Notes under the pieces: model-generated | Database searches by the model: none | What the model was told of the DNA's origin: nothing | What the model saw: only the letters and a program-made list of their open reading frames with translations | Assembly (NCBI GenBank): GCA_963815535.1 | Contig: CAWFGS010000002.1 | Coordinates: 372,001-436,000 of the forward strand | Reading direction: 5' to 3' | DNA from: CAWFGS01 sp963815535 | GTDB lineage: Bacteria; Pseudomonadota; Alphaproteobacteria; Sphingomonadales; Sphingomonadaceae | Length of the DNA stretch: 64,000 nt | In this document: piece after piece, positions 52,375 to 63,363 of the stretch | How the letters are laid out: every line of letters begins with the position of its first letter | Numbering within the stretch: position 1 is the first letter of the stretch | Made by a program: the position numbers and the translations under genes

Positions 52375-53975
52375 TTACGCCGCTGCGAACTGATTCATAG
52401 TGTTGTCCTTGCCACCGGCCTTCAGCGCGGCTTCCCCGGCGAAGGCTTCCTTGTGATCGTCGCCGATGTCGGAACCGGACATGTTCTGATGCTTCACGCA
52501 AGCGATGCCTTCGCGGATTTCCTTGCGCTGGACGCCCTTGACGTAGCCCAGCATGCCTTCTTCCCCGAAATAGGTTTTGGCGAGGTTGTCGGTGCTCAGC
52601 GCCGCCGTGTGATAGGTCGGCAGAGTGATCAGATGGTGGAAAATGCCCGCCCGCTTCGCGGCGTCGGCCTGGAAAGTGCGAATGCGTTCGTCGGCTTCGG
52701 TCGCGAGATCGCTGTCGTCGTAATCGACGCTCATCAGCTTCGCCCGGTCGAATGCGGACACATCGCGCCCGTCGGCTTCCCACGCGTCGAACACCTGCTG
52801 GCGGAAATTCAGCGTCCAGTTGAAACTGGGCGAATTGTTGTAAACCAGTTTCGCATTGGGGACGACTTCGCGGATGCGATCGACCATGCCGGCGATCTGT
52901 TCGACATGCGGCTTTTCCGTTTCGATCCACAACAGATCGGCCCCGTTCTGCAGCGACGTGATCGAATCGAGCACGCAGCGATCTTCGCCGGTCCCCTCGC
53001 GGAAACGGAACAGGTTGGACGGCAGACGCTTGGGGCGCAGCAACTTGCCTTCGCGGCTCAGGAAAACGTCGCCGTTCTGGATCGCGGCGGGATCGACCTC
53101 TTCGCAATCGATGAAGCTGTTATACTGGTCGCCCAGATCGCCCTCTTCCTTGGTGTAGGCGATCTGTTTCGTCAGTCCTGCACCCAGCGAATCGGTGCGC
53201 GCCACGATGATGCCGTCTTCGACACCCATTTCCAGGAATGCGTAACGGATGGCGCGGATTTTTTGCAGGAAATCTTCATGCGGGACGGTGACTTTGCCGT
53301 CCTGATGGCCGCACTGCTTTTCATCCGAAACCTGGTTTTCGATCTGCAGAGCGCATGCGCCCGCTTCGATCATCTTCTTGGCGAGGAGGTAGGTTGCTTC
53401 CGCATTGCCGAAGCCTGCGTCGATATCGGCGATGATCGGCACGACATGGGTTTCGTAATTGTCGATGGCGGTCTGAATGCGCTTGGCTTCGACCTCGTCG
53501 CCTTTTTCGCGCGCCGCGTCCAGATCGCGGAACATGCCGCCCAGTTCGCGCGCATCGGCTTGCTTCAGGAAGGTGTAGCAGTTCTTCGATCACGGCGGGC
53601 ACGCTGGTCTTTTCGTGCATGGACTGATCGGGCAGGGGGCCGAATTCGCGACCGCAGGGCGGCGACCATCCAGCCCGACAGATACAGATAACGCTGCTTC
53701 GTTCCGCCGAAATGCTTCTTGATCGCAATCATCTTCTGCTGAGCGATGAACCCATGCCAGCAGCCGAGCGATTGCGTGTAATTGGCAGGGTCCGCATCGT
53801 AGGCGTCCATATCGGCGCGCATGATTTTCGCCGTGTATTTCGCGATATCGAGGCCGGTATGGAAGCGGTTCTGCAATTGCATCCGCGCGGCGGTTTCGCC
53901 GTCGATGGCGTTCCACGGCGCGCCGCCTGCGGAAATGGTCTCGCTGACCTCGTCGATGCTTTGCTGATATGTCAT
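52375..53975 (-). CDS. aceA: Isocitrate lyase (frameshifted near the N-terminus)
   Basis: About 533 residues, the glyoxylate-cycle enzyme cleaving isocitrate to glyoxylate and succinate. The catalytic loop is EKQCGHQDGK, the long-form variant of KKCGH. ADIDAGFGNAEATY and VARTDSLGAGLT are also present. Two extra bases lie near 53652 and 53578; the last 1,150 bp are clean. AGGAG precedes the ATG at 53975. It is divergent from a RamB-like regulator. Confidence 0.93.
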
Positions 53976-54106
53976 GTGCTTGCTCCTGATGAGTTGGCAG
54001 CAATGGCCTTGCATCCTCGGTATCACCTGTGCGCGGCTATAATGACAGGAAAACTTACAAACTAACTTGTCAAAGGGCGCAATATGCGCCAGTTCACCGT
54101 GTAAAG

Positions 54107-54124
54107 TTGTAAAGAAAGTTACAA
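54107..54124. promoter_or_regulatory. Operator-like inverted repeat at the regulator start
   Basis: TTGTAA-AGAAAG-TTACAA is a perfect 6-6-6 inverted repeat ending 1 bp before the regulator ATG. Related half-sites lie at about 54050–54078 (CTTACAAACTAACTTGTCAAAG) and 54101–54114 (GTAAAGTTGTAAAG). This fits autoregulation and control of aceA. Confidence 0.55.
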
Positions 54125-54125
54125 T

Positions 54126-55515
54126 ATGGCGGATGGAGCCCTGTTTGCCGGCGCGGCCATGCGTCGGTTGCGTAAACGCGAAGGACTGACGCAGGCCGCT
54201 ATGGCCGCGTAGGCTGTCCATCTCCGCCAGCTATCTCAACCTGATCGAGCGCAACCAGCGACCTTTGACCGCACGGGTCATGGTGCAGGTGGTCGATCAG
54301 TTCGATTTCGATCCGCGTTCCCTGCGCGAAGATGAGGCGATCGGCGGACTGGACGGTCTGGTCCGCCGTTTCGCCGACGAACGCTTCGCCGATCTGGGCA
54401 TCGATCGCGATGAACTGGCGGAATTGCTGGCCGCGCGCCCCGCGCGCAGCGTCCGCTTTCGCGCGATTATACGACAATACGCACACCGCCGCGCGCGTGC
54501 AGACCGGACCGATGGAGGCGACCCGGCGTGAGATCGAACGTTGGCGCAATCATTTTGCCGATCTGGATCATGCCGCCGAAACGATGGCCGATGAAATGCG
54601 CCTCAGTCCCGCGGGGAAATTGGCGCGGCGCTGACCGAACGGTTGCGCGATCGGCATCAATTGTCGGTCCGCATTCTGCCGCAGGATGTCATCGCCGGGA
54701 AGCTGCGTCGCCTCGATCTGCATGCGCGCCAGTTGCAACTGTCCGAAGCGTTGAGCGCTCAATTCGCGCAACTTCCAGGTCGCGCAGCAACTGGCCGCGC
54801 TCGAACATCGGGCGGCGATCGATGCGCTGTGCGATGGGGCCAGTTTCGTCGATCCGGTGTCGGCGCAGTCCTTCGAACGGCATCTGACCGCTTATTTCGC
54901 GGCGGCGATCGTCATGCCGTACAGCCGGTTCGTGCGCGCGTGCGAGGCAACCGGCTACGATCTGCCGGTGCTGCAATGCGCGGTTCGGGGTGAGGTTCGA
55001 ACAGCTCGCCCATCGGCTGACCACCTTGCAACGCGTCGGCCAGCGCGGTCTGCCGTTCTTCATGGCTGCGGGTGGACCGGGCGGGGCAGGTGTCCAAACG
55101 CTATGCCGGGGCGAGCGGGGCGACTTTGGTCGATGCTGCGGGAACGTGCCCCTTGTGGCACGCCCATGCCGTGTTCGAACGCCCGCTGGCGATGATGACG
55201 CAAACGATCGTGCTGGAAGATGGCGGCGCGGCCCCGGCGCATTGGTTCACGATTTCCGCCGCGATTGCGGGGTCCGGCCATGCGGAGGCACGGTTCGGGA
55301 TAAGCTTGGGGCTGGAGGCTCGGCTGGCTGCCGATCTGGCGCAAGCGCGCGGCATGTCGCTGGACCCGGCAGACGCCACGGAGATCGGGCCGGGATGCCG
55401 GAATTGCCGCCGGCCCGATTGCCGCCAGCGGTCCCTGCCGCCGGACAATGCCCGCATCCGTTTCGACCCGACCGAACGCAGGGTGTCGCCCTATGTTCTG
55501 GCAGCGGGCGATTGA
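54126..55515 (+). CDS. RamB-like XRE-family regulator of acetate/short-chain acyl metabolism (frameshifted)
   Basis: About 460 residues. N-terminal helix-turn-helix (AMRRLRKREGLTQAAMAARLSISASYLNLIERNQRPLT in joined frames), a central part resembling the ImmA/IrrE (M78) fold in which the usual HExxH is degenerate (FEQLAHRL), and a Cys-rich C-terminus GCRNCRRPDC. RamB-type regulators control the glyoxylate cycle, matching its divergence from aceA. Five or more extra bases break it, the first near 54210, where they create an early TAG. Start ATG at 54126. Confidence 0.8.
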
Positions 55516-55530
55516 CGGTTCGGGGCGACT

Positions 55531-55541
55531 GTAAAGTTTAC
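55531..55541. promoter_or_regulatory. GTAAAGTTTAC palindrome before the XrtA-system glycosyltransferase
   Basis: A 5-1-5 palindrome in the 105-bp gap after the regulator gene. It shares GTAAAGTT with the sites before that regulator, so it may be bound by the same protein. Confidence 0.4.
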
Positions 55542-55620
55542 CGACAATTCACGCTTTGAACCTACTGCATGGAGCACAACCCCGACATTGGGGGTCCATT
55601 CGCAGGATAATTGCCGGTCG

Positions 55621-57006
55621 ATGATCCGTTTGTTCAAACATTACATTCCCCATGCGGTGATGCTGCTGGGTCTGTTCGATCTGGCGCTGCTGATTGTGGC
55701 GGGTGAAATTGCGTGGCATCTGCGTGCCGGACAGATCGGAATGGATCCCGGATCGATGCTGGACCGGATCGGTTCGCTGTTCGGCGCAGCGATGGTGGTG
55801 TGGATCGCGATGATTTCCGTCGGCGTTTACGGGGCGGAGGCGCTGCGATCGATGCGCTATGCCTTTGCGCGGTTGCTGGTCGCCATCAGCATGGCGGTGA
55901 TCGCGCTGTCGGTGATCGATTTCATCCTGCCCGGCCATACGTTCTGGCGATCCACCCTGCTATACGCAATGGGCCTGAGCATTCTGGTGCTGGTTCTGGA
56001 TCGCCTGTTGCTGAACGGCCTGCTCGGCACGTCGGCGTTTCGGCGACGCGTGATGGTGCTGGGGGCGGGCGATCGCGCGGCGCGGCTGCACAAATTGAGC
56101 GCCAAGCGCGAAGCGGGTTTCGCCATCGTATCCTACATCTGCATGAACGACGCCGAACGCGTGGTGGAAGAAGCCATCCCGCGCGCCGCAATCCACGATC
56201 TGGGCCGGTTCGTGGGCAATCTCGATGTCAGCGAAGTGGTTCTGGCCTTGCAGGAACGACGCAATGCGCTGCCGCTGAAAGACCTGCTGCGGATGAAGAC
56301 GATGGGCATCCATATCAACGATTTTTCCAGCTTCCTGGAACGCGAAACCGGCCGGGTCGATCTCGATACGGTCAATCCCAGCTGGCTGATTTTTTCGGAC
56401 GGGTTTTCGTCGGGCCGTATGGTGTCGAGCGCGGCGAAGCGGGTGTTCGACGTCATCGCCAGCCTGATCCTGCTGCTGATCTCCGCCCCGCTGGTGCTGA
56501 TATTCGCCGTTCTGGTGAAGCTCGACAGCAGGGGTCCGGCATTCTTTCGCCAGACGCGGATCGGGCTGTACGGCCAGCAATTCGACCTCGTCAAATTGCG
56601 TTCCATGCGAACCGATGCGGAGAAGGACGGCGCGAAATGGGCGGAGGAAAACGATCCGCGCATCACCCGGCTGGGGCGTTTCATGCGAAAGGTCCGCATC
56701 GATGAACTGCCGCAGGTTTGGACCGTGCTGAAAGGGCATATGAGCTTCGTCGGGCCGCGCCCCGAAGTGCCCAGCTTCGTCGCCGATCTGGAAGACAAGA
56801 TGCCGTTCTATGCCGAACGCCATATGGTGAAACCGGGCATCACCGGGTGGGCGCAGATCAATTACCCCTATGGCGCGTCGATCGAGGATTCCCGGCACAA
56901 GCTGGAATACGATCTGTACTATGCGAAGAATTACACCCCCTTCCTCGACCTGCTGATCCTGTTGCAGACTTTGCGCGTCGTGCTGTGGCCCGAAGGGGCG
57001 CGATGA
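55621..57006 (+). CDS. XrtA/PEP-CTERM system polyprenyl glycosylphosphotransferase
   Basis: An intact 461-residue sugar transferase. Four to five N-terminal membrane helices, a Rossmann-like middle (VMVLGAGDRAARL) and a C-terminal bacterial-sugar-transferase domain from about residue 272 (AKRVFDVIASLILLLISAP, FRQTRIGLYGQQF, MSFVGPRPEVPSF). It puts the first sugar-phosphate on undecaprenyl phosphate for exopolysaccharide. With prsK, prsR and prsT following, it matches the TIGR03013-type enzyme of exosortase loci. The stop overlaps the prsK start. Confidence 0.85.
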   Translation: MIRLFKHYIPHAVMLLGLFDLALLIVAGEIAWHLRAGQIGMDPGSMLDRIGSLFGAAMVVWIAMISVGVYGAEALRSMRYAFARLLVAISMAVIALSVIDFILPGHTFWRSTLLYAMGLSILVLVLDRLLLNGLLGTSAFRRRVMVLGAGDRAARLHKLSAKREAGFAIVSYICMNDAERVVEEAIPRAAIHDLGRFVGNLDVSEVVLALQERRNALPLKDLLRMKTMGIHINDFSSFLERETGRVDLDTVNPSWLIFSDGFSSGRMVSSAAKRVFDVIASLILLLISAPLVLIFAVLVKLDSRGPAFFRQTRIGLYGQQFDLVKLRSMRTDAEKDGAKWAEENDPRITRLGRFMRKVRIDELPQVWTVLKGHMSFVGPRPEVPSFVADLEDKMPFYAERHMVKPGITGWAQINYPYGASIEDSRHKLEYDLYYAKNYTPFLDLLILLQTLRVVLWPEGAR

Positions 57007-59176
57007 TGCTGGCGGGCGGGATCGAACATACGGCGGATGCGGCGTTGCACATGGCGGCGGCGGCCGCGTGTGGCTTCGCGATGATCTGGATCGCGCGCCG
57101 GGGCGACACCGCGCGCCCGGACCGCCCCGCCATCATGAGCGCGCTGGCGGTGACGGCGGTGTGGGCCATCGCCCACGCTGCATTCGGACCGCTTGCCCTG
57201 GGCACGCAGACCGGGGAAATTGCGCGCAATCTGGCATGGATATTCGCAACCTATCGCCTGTTCGCGAATGATGGGCGGGACCGCAATCTTGCGCCGATCC
57301 GGCCCGTCGTCATTGCGCTGGCATTTCTGGAAATGTTGCAGATTCCCCTGATCCTGGTCGCTTTCCGGTTCGGCGATCTGCCGGAGATTGCTGCCCTGAC
57401 CGGACAGATCACCTTGCTGTTCCGCATCCTGCTGGCGGTGGGGGCGGTGGTGCTGCTGCACAATTTGTATGCAGGCGCCGGGCGGGCCGGGCGCGAGGCA
57501 TTGCGGTGGAGCGTGCTGTCGCTGGCGGGCGTGTGGGTGTACGAATTGAACTACCACACGGTTGCCTATCTGGGCGGCGCCCCGTCAGCCGGGCTGGGCC
57601 TGATGCGGCCGGCCCTTTTCGTTGCCGTGGCGATGCTGCTGGCTGCGGGAAGCAGACCGGCGACAGGGTCGCGGCGTTTCAAACCATCGCGAGCGGTGAC
57701 GTTCCAGTTCCTGTCGCTGATCGTCATCGGGGCGTATCTGCTGGTCATGGTCGCGGTCGCCCAATCGATCGACATGCTGGGCGGCGGCGGGGGAAGCGGC
57801 GGGGGAAGTGGCGGGGAAAACGGTGCGGCGCGGCTGTCGCAGGTCGGCTTCGTCATTCTGGCCAGCGCGTTCGCGATGTGGTGGCTGCCGTCCAAGCGAT
57901 TGCGCGGCTGGCTGCGAGTGACGGCGGTGAAGCACCTGTTCCAGCATCGCTACGACTATCGCGCGGAATGGCTGCGGTTCACCGATACGATCGGCCGCGC
58001 GGACGGGTCCGCCCCCCCGCTGCAGGAACGCGCGGTGCAGGCGATGGCGGACATTGCGGACAGCCCGTCCGGCCTGCTGCTGACCCCGGACGAGACGGGC
58101 GGGCTGACGCTGGCCGCGCGTTGGAACTGGCCAGGCATCGCGGTTCCGGCGCGCGCGGCACAGGCGGGTCTGGCGGCCATGATGGAACGGCAGGATTACA
58201 TCCTCGACCTCGACGATATGCGCGGCGGACGCGGGCCGCATGCGGGAACGATGCCACTGCCGGACTGGTTGACCGGCGATCCGCGCGCCTGGGCGATGAT
58301 ACCGCTGCTGCATTTCGGCCAGCTGGTGGGCGTGGTCGTTCTCGCCCGTCCGGCGGACCGGCGGCGACTGGATTGGGAAGATTTCGATCTGCTGCAAGAT
58401 CGGCGGGCGGCAGCTTGCAAGCTACCTCGCCGAACAGGCCGGGCAGACCGCGCTGATGGAAGCGGGACAGTTCGACGATTTCAACCGCCGCATCGCTTTC
58501 GTCATGCACGACATCAAGAATTTGGCGAGCCAGATCGCCCTGCTGTCCGACAATGCGGAAAAGCACGCCGACAATCCCGACTTCCGCGCCGACATGCTGA
58601 TTACCTTGCGAAACAGCGCGGAAAAACTGACCGCGCTGCTGGCCCGTCTGGGCCGCTATGGCGCGAATGGCGGGGAGGCGGTGCGCGCGATCGATCCGTG
58701 CTGACATCCTGCGCCGCATCGCTGCGGGATATGACGGCATCCATCCGGTCATCGTCGGCCATTGCGATCCGTGTGCAATCACGGCCGACCCCGCCGCGTT
58801 GGAACAGGCGCTGGCGCATCTGATACAGAACGCGGTCGATGCAAGCGACCGGCACGCCAGCGTCAATATCGATGCGACTGCGCGCGAAGGGTTCGCCCAT
58901 CTTACGATTGCCGATTCGGGCTGCGGGATGTCGCCGCATTTCGTCAGCCACGGCCTGTTCAAACCGTTCGTTTCATCCAAGGATGGCGGGTTCGGGATCG
59001 GCGCGCTGGAAGCGCGCGAGTTGGTCCGCGCGATGGATGGCTGGCTGGATGTCGAATCGCGCGAAGGGCTGGGCACGCGGTTCGTCGTACGCCTGCCGCT
59101 GACCGATCCCGCCGCCCACACATCGTCGACGCCGAAACCGCCGGGTCCGGACCGGCAATGGAAAGAGGTTGCCTGA
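57003..59176 (+). CDS. prsK: XrtA/PEP-CTERM system histidine kinase PrsK (frameshifted)
   Basis: About 723 residues. Around eight N-terminal membrane helices, an unusual LGGGGGSGGGSGG loop near residues 259–272, a GAF-like cytoplasmic part and a kinase core. The phospho-acceptor His is in FVMHDIKNLASQIALL, with ATP-binding NAVDAS and ADSGCGMS, GFGIG. Two extra bases lie near 58398 and 58700. It overlaps the glycosyltransferase stop (ATGATG) and its own stop overlaps prsR, so the three are one unit. Confidence 0.85.
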
Positions 59177-60540
59177 TGGCCGATACCAAACCCAGATTGT
59201 TGATCGTGGAAGACGATGCCGGCCTGCAGGCGCAGATGAAGTGGGCCTACGACGATTTCGCCGTTACCATCGTCGGCGACCGTGCGGCGGCGCTGGCGGC
59301 AGTGCGGGCGGAGGAGCCCGCCGTCGTCACGCTCGATCTGGGATTGCCGCCGGACCCCGATGGGACCAGCGAAGGTTTCGCCACGTTGCGCGAAATCATG
59401 GCGATCAAACCCGATACCAAGATCATCATCGCATCGGGCCACGGCGCGCGCGAAAGTGCGTTGCAGGCGATCGAAATGGGCGCGTATGATTTCTATCAGA
59501 AGCCGATCGACATCGCCGCGCTGGGCCTGATCGTCGGGCGGGCGTTCAATTTGCACCGGATCGAACGGGAGAACGAACGACTGGCCACAAAGGTCGGCGA
59601 CGATCGAACCGTGCTGGGCACTCTGATTACGGCGGCGCCCGAAATGGTCAAGGTGGCGCGGACCATCGAACGGGTTGCCGATACCAACGCGTCCGTCGTG
59701 CTGCTGGGCGCGAGCGGGACCGGTAAGGAGTTGCTGGCGCGCGGGCTGCACGATGCCAGCAATCGTGCGGAGCGCGGCTTTGTCGCCATAAACTGCGCCG
59801 CCATTCCCGAAAACCTGCTGGAAAGCGAATTGTTCGGCCATGAAAAGGGCGCGTTTACCGGCGCGGTCAAAACGACGGAAGGCAAGATCGAACAGGCCGA
59901 TGGCGGCACTTTGTTCCTGGACGAAGTTGGCGATATACCTTTGCCGTTGCAGGTGAAATTGCTGCGGTTCTTGCAGGAACGCACGATCGAACGGATCGGT
60001 GGGCGCAAACAGATCGCCGTCGACACGCGCATCGTATGTGCGACCCATCAGAATTTGGAAGCGATGATCCAGGACGGGGCGTTTCGCGAAGATCTGTTCT
60101 ATCGCTTGGCGGAAATCGTGGTGAACATTCCCGCCTTGTCGGCACGGCCCGGCGATGCGACCATCCTTGCGAAAGTGTTCCTGGCCCGCTTCGCGCGCGA
60201 AATGAACCCGCAAGTTCGCGGGTTCGCAGCCGATGCGCTGGCCGCGATCGACGCGTGGCACTGGCCCGGCAACGTCCGCGAGCTGGAAAACCGGGTCAAG
60301 CGGGCGGTCATCATGGCCGATGGTAAGCTGGTCCATGCGGGCGATCTGGATCTGTCCGATGGCGATGACGGCGACGCGACCGCGCTCAATCTGAAGGCCG
60401 CTCGCGAACGATCCGACCGCAAGTTGATCCGCCATGCCTTGGCGCGCAGTGACGGCAATATCTCCAACACGGCGAAGCTGCTGGGGGTCAGCAGGCCGAC
60501 TTTGTACGATCTGCTGAAGCAGTATGATCTGCAAAACTAA
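59176..60540 (+). CDS. prsR: PEP-CTERM system sigma-54 response regulator PrsR
   Basis: An intact 454-residue NtrC-type activator. Receiver domain with phospho-Asp D54 (VTLDLGLPP), AAA+ domain with Walker A GASGTGK (178–184) and the sigma-54 contact loop GAFTGA (225–230), and a Fis-type helix-turn-helix at the C-terminus (NISNTAKLLGVSRPTLYDLL). It is expected to switch on sigma-54 promoters of PEP-CTERM and exopolysaccharide genes in response to PrsK. Confidence 0.92.
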   Translation: MADTKPRLLIVEDDAGLQAQMKWAYDDFAVTIVGDRAAALAAVRAEEPAVVTLDLGLPPDPDGTSEGFATLREIMAIKPDTKIIIASGHGARESALQAIEMGAYDFYQKPIDIAALGLIVGRAFNLHRIERENERLATKVGDDRTVLGTLITAAPEMVKVARTIERVADTNASVVLLGASGTGKELLARGLHDASNRAERGFVAINCAAIPENLLESELFGHEKGAFTGAVKTTEGKIEQADGGTLFLDEVGDIPLPLQVKLLRFLQERTIERIGGRKQIAVDTRIVCATHQNLEAMIQDGAFREDLFYRLAEIVVNIPALSARPGDATILAKVFLARFAREMNPQVRGFAADALAAIDAWHWPGNVRELENRVKRAVIMADGKLVHAGDLDLSDGDDGDATALNLKAARERSDRKLIRHALARSDGNISNTAKLLGVSRPTLYDLLKQYDLQN

Positions 60541-62282
60541 CCTTGCGATGCGGGGCGCGGTGGCGCTGTTCGCGGCCCTGACGATCGGTGGGTGCGACGA
60601 CGAACCCGCAGCCGAAACTCCGATCGAACAGGCGCGAAGCTATCTCTCGCAAGGCGACGGGTTGGCAGCAGAGGTCGCGCTGCGCGAGGCACTGGCGGCG
60701 GGTTCGCCCCGTGCGGACCTTGCCGCCTATCTGGGGGAGGCGGAATTGCAGCAGGGCCAGCTGGCGGAAGCGGGGCGTTGGCTTCGGCCGGGCGATTTCA
60801 GCACAGCAACAACGGGCCGTGGGTTCCACGTGCTGGGCCGCCTGGAAATGCGGGAGGGCAATCTGCCCGCCGCCGGGCAAGCGTTCGACCGCGCCTATGC
60901 GGTTCAGCCCGAAGATCCCGAATTGTGGGTCGATATCGGCCGCCTGCGCTATCGCGGGGGTGAACAATTGCAAGCGGTGGAGGCGAGCGAACGCGCCGTG
61001 CAATACGGCCCGCAGAACCCCGCTGCCCTGCTGTTCCGCGCGCAATTGGTGCGCGATTCGCGCGGGTTTGCAGAAGGGCTGGTCTGGTTCGAGCGTGCCC
61101 TGGCGGTGAACCCGGACGACATCGATCTGCTGGAAGATTACGCCGCGACGTTGGGCGAACTGGGCGAAGCGACTGCCATGTTGGCAACCGTCCGCACGAT
61201 CATGGAACGCGATCCCGGCAATTCGCAAGGGTTCTATCTGCAGGCCGTGCTGGCCGCACGCGCCGGGCATAACGATCTGGCGCGATCGCTGCTGCTGCGA
61301 AGCAACATGCTGGAACGCGACGTTCCTGCTGCATTGCTGCTGTCGGGCATCGTCGATCTGCGGAGCGGCAATTACGCGAGCGCGGCGCAGACGCTGGATC
61401 AGCTGGCCCTCGTCGCGCCGAACAATCGCCGCGTCGCGCATTTGCTGGCGCGTGCCCTGCTGCTGTCGGGCGCAGCGAAGGAATTGCTGTTCCGGTTTGC
61501 CGATGCAGCCGAACTGCCCGGCGCGTCCCCCTATCTACAAACGACCGTCGCCCGCGGGTATGAAACGATCGGCGATCGTGTGGAGGCGGCGCGGATGTTG
61601 CACCTGGCGAGCCGCCCGCGCGACGGCACTCTGATCGCGCTGCGCGCCGCGCAACCCATCGATGTCGCACGCATCGGGCGCGACGGTGCGGCGGGCGACA
61701 CGCTGTCGCGCGTGCGAAACGCGGTCACCGGCGGCAATTCCGATGCGGCGGTCGCAATCGCGGACGGCGTGGCCAAACGCCTGCCCGGTTCCGCCGATGC
61801 GCTGGGCTTGTTCGGCGATACTCTTTACGCAAATGGCGATCGTCGCGGCGCTCTGGCCCGATATTCCGATGCCGCCCGCGTCAGGCAACCGTGGCTGCTG
61901 ACGCGGCGGATGGTGGCCGCCGCCCAGGGCATAGGGGACGCAGCGCGGGCGCAGGCTTTGCTGGACGCCACCATACAAGGCGGCGACGGGCAATATCGCG
62001 GCGTTGCGCCTGCGCGCCGACCTTGCGATGCGCGAAGGGGACTGGCCGCGCGCGCAAAGGGTGCTGGACAACGCCCTGCGCCACGGCGGAAACAGAGATC
62101 CGATAGTGCTGGCCTTGCGTGCGGAAATTGCGCTGAAATTGGGGGATGGGGCAGCGGCATCGGACGCAGCGCGGCGGGCCTATCGATTGCAGCCCACCAA
62201 TCCTGCGGCCATCGATGCGATGATGGCTTCGAGCGACGCGATGCGCCCCGTTCTCCAAGCGAAGGCGCGCCAATACCGATAA
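60524..62282 (+). CDS. prsT: XrtA/PEP-CTERM system TPR lipoprotein, PrsT-like (frameshifted)
   Basis: About 585 residues. Lipoprotein signal with lipobox TIGGC, then many tetratricopeptide-type helical repeats (AFDRAYAVQPEDPELWVDIG, WFERALAVNPDDIDLLEDYA and so on). PrsT-type proteins accompany PrsK/PrsR in exosortase loci and may scaffold polysaccharide export. This copy is shorter than the family's usual 900 residues. An extra base lies near 61995. It overlaps the end of prsR by 17 bp; an in-frame ATG at 60548 is an alternative start. Confidence 0.75.
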
Positions 62283-62295
62283 TGCGCGCGGCGGG

Positions 62296-63351
62296 TTACG
62301 CGCCGACTGGCCCCTCGCGCCGATTGTGCCGGACCGACCACCACAGCGATATGCCGATCAACGTCGCGCCGATCAGGCCGGTGATCGTTTCGGGGATATG
62401 GAACACCACCGACGTCAGCATGATCGCACCCAGCGCGATGATCGCCCAGAACGCGCCGTGTTCCAGATAGCGATATTGCGCCAAAGTGCCCAGCTCCACA
62501 AGATGGATGGTCATCGACCGCACGAACATCGCGCCGATGGACAGGCCCAGCGCGATCACGATCATGTTGTTGGACAGGGCGAAGGCGCCGATCACGCCGT
62601 CGAAACTGAACGATGCATCCAGCACTTCCAGATACAGAAACCCGCCCAGCCCGGACCGCACGATCAAACCCTGCGCCCGCTTCGCCTCTTCGCGCTGTTC
62701 GATAATCGCGCCCAGCGCGTGGACGGCGATGAAGGTGATGACGCCCAGCACTCCTGCGGTCAGGAACGTATTCGCCTCGATCGGGCCGAGCATCGTCGAT
62801 ATGCCGTAAATCGCCAGCAGGACGATGCCGATTTCGACCGCTGGAACGCTGGAGAACCGCGCGATGGCACGTTCGACCGCGCCGATCCAATGCACGTCCT
62901 TCTCGCAATCGAAGAAGAAGGTCAGCCCCACCATCGACAGGAACGCGCCGCCGAATCCGGCAATGCCGACATGCGCGTCCGACACGATGCGTTCGTATTC
63001 CCGCGGCGAATTCAGCGACAGGTCGATGGCCGCGACCGGCCCCAGATCGGCGGCGATGGCGACGATGGCGATGGGAAAGACGATCCGCATCCCGAACACC
63101 GCGATCAAAATGCCCCAGGTCAGGAACCGCTTCTGCCAGACCGGGTCCATCTCGCGCAACACGGTCGCGTTGACGACGGCATTGTCGAAACTGAGCGATA
63201 CCTCCAGCACGGACAGCACCGCGACGATCCATAAGATGCCCAGCGCGCCGATGATCGTCCCGGTGCTTTCCCAACCATACCATACGCCCAGCGCCAGACA
63301 GACCGCAGTGAAGGCCAACGAGAAGGTGTAGAAGCGCGTAAGAGTGGCCAT
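62296..63351 (-). CDS. DUF475/TerC-like integral membrane protein
   Basis: An intact 351-residue protein with about eight membrane helices. Acidic motifs inside helices, EVSLSFDNAVVNA and DASFSFDGVIGAFALSNN, match the DUF475/TerC superfamily, linked to metal-ion homeostasis. The exact role is unknown. It converges with prsT. Confidence 0.85.
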   Translation of the reverse strand: MATLTRFYTFSLAFTAVCLALGVWYGWESTGTIIGALGILWIVAVLSVLEVSLSFDNAVVNATVLREMDPVWQKRFLTWGILIAVFGMRIVFPIAIVAIAADLGPVAAIDLSLNSPREYERIVSDAHVGIAGFGGAFLSMVGLTFFFDCEKDVHWIGAVERAIARFSSVPAVEIGIVLLAIYGISTMLGPIEANTFLTAGVLGVITFIAVHALGAIIEQREEAKRAQGLIVRSGLGGFLYLEVLDASFSFDGVIGAFALSNNMIVIALGLSIGAMFVRSMTIHLVELGTLAQYRYLEHGAFWAIIALGAIMLTSVVFHIPETITGLIGATLIGISLWWSVRHNRREGPVGA

Positions 63352-63363
63352 GGTGTACCGGGT

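Noticed and set aside
57979..60534. An 851-codon open frame on the minus strand
   Set aside because: It is antisense to prsK and the intact prsR, and shows low-complexity His/Gln/Arg composition typical of shadows.
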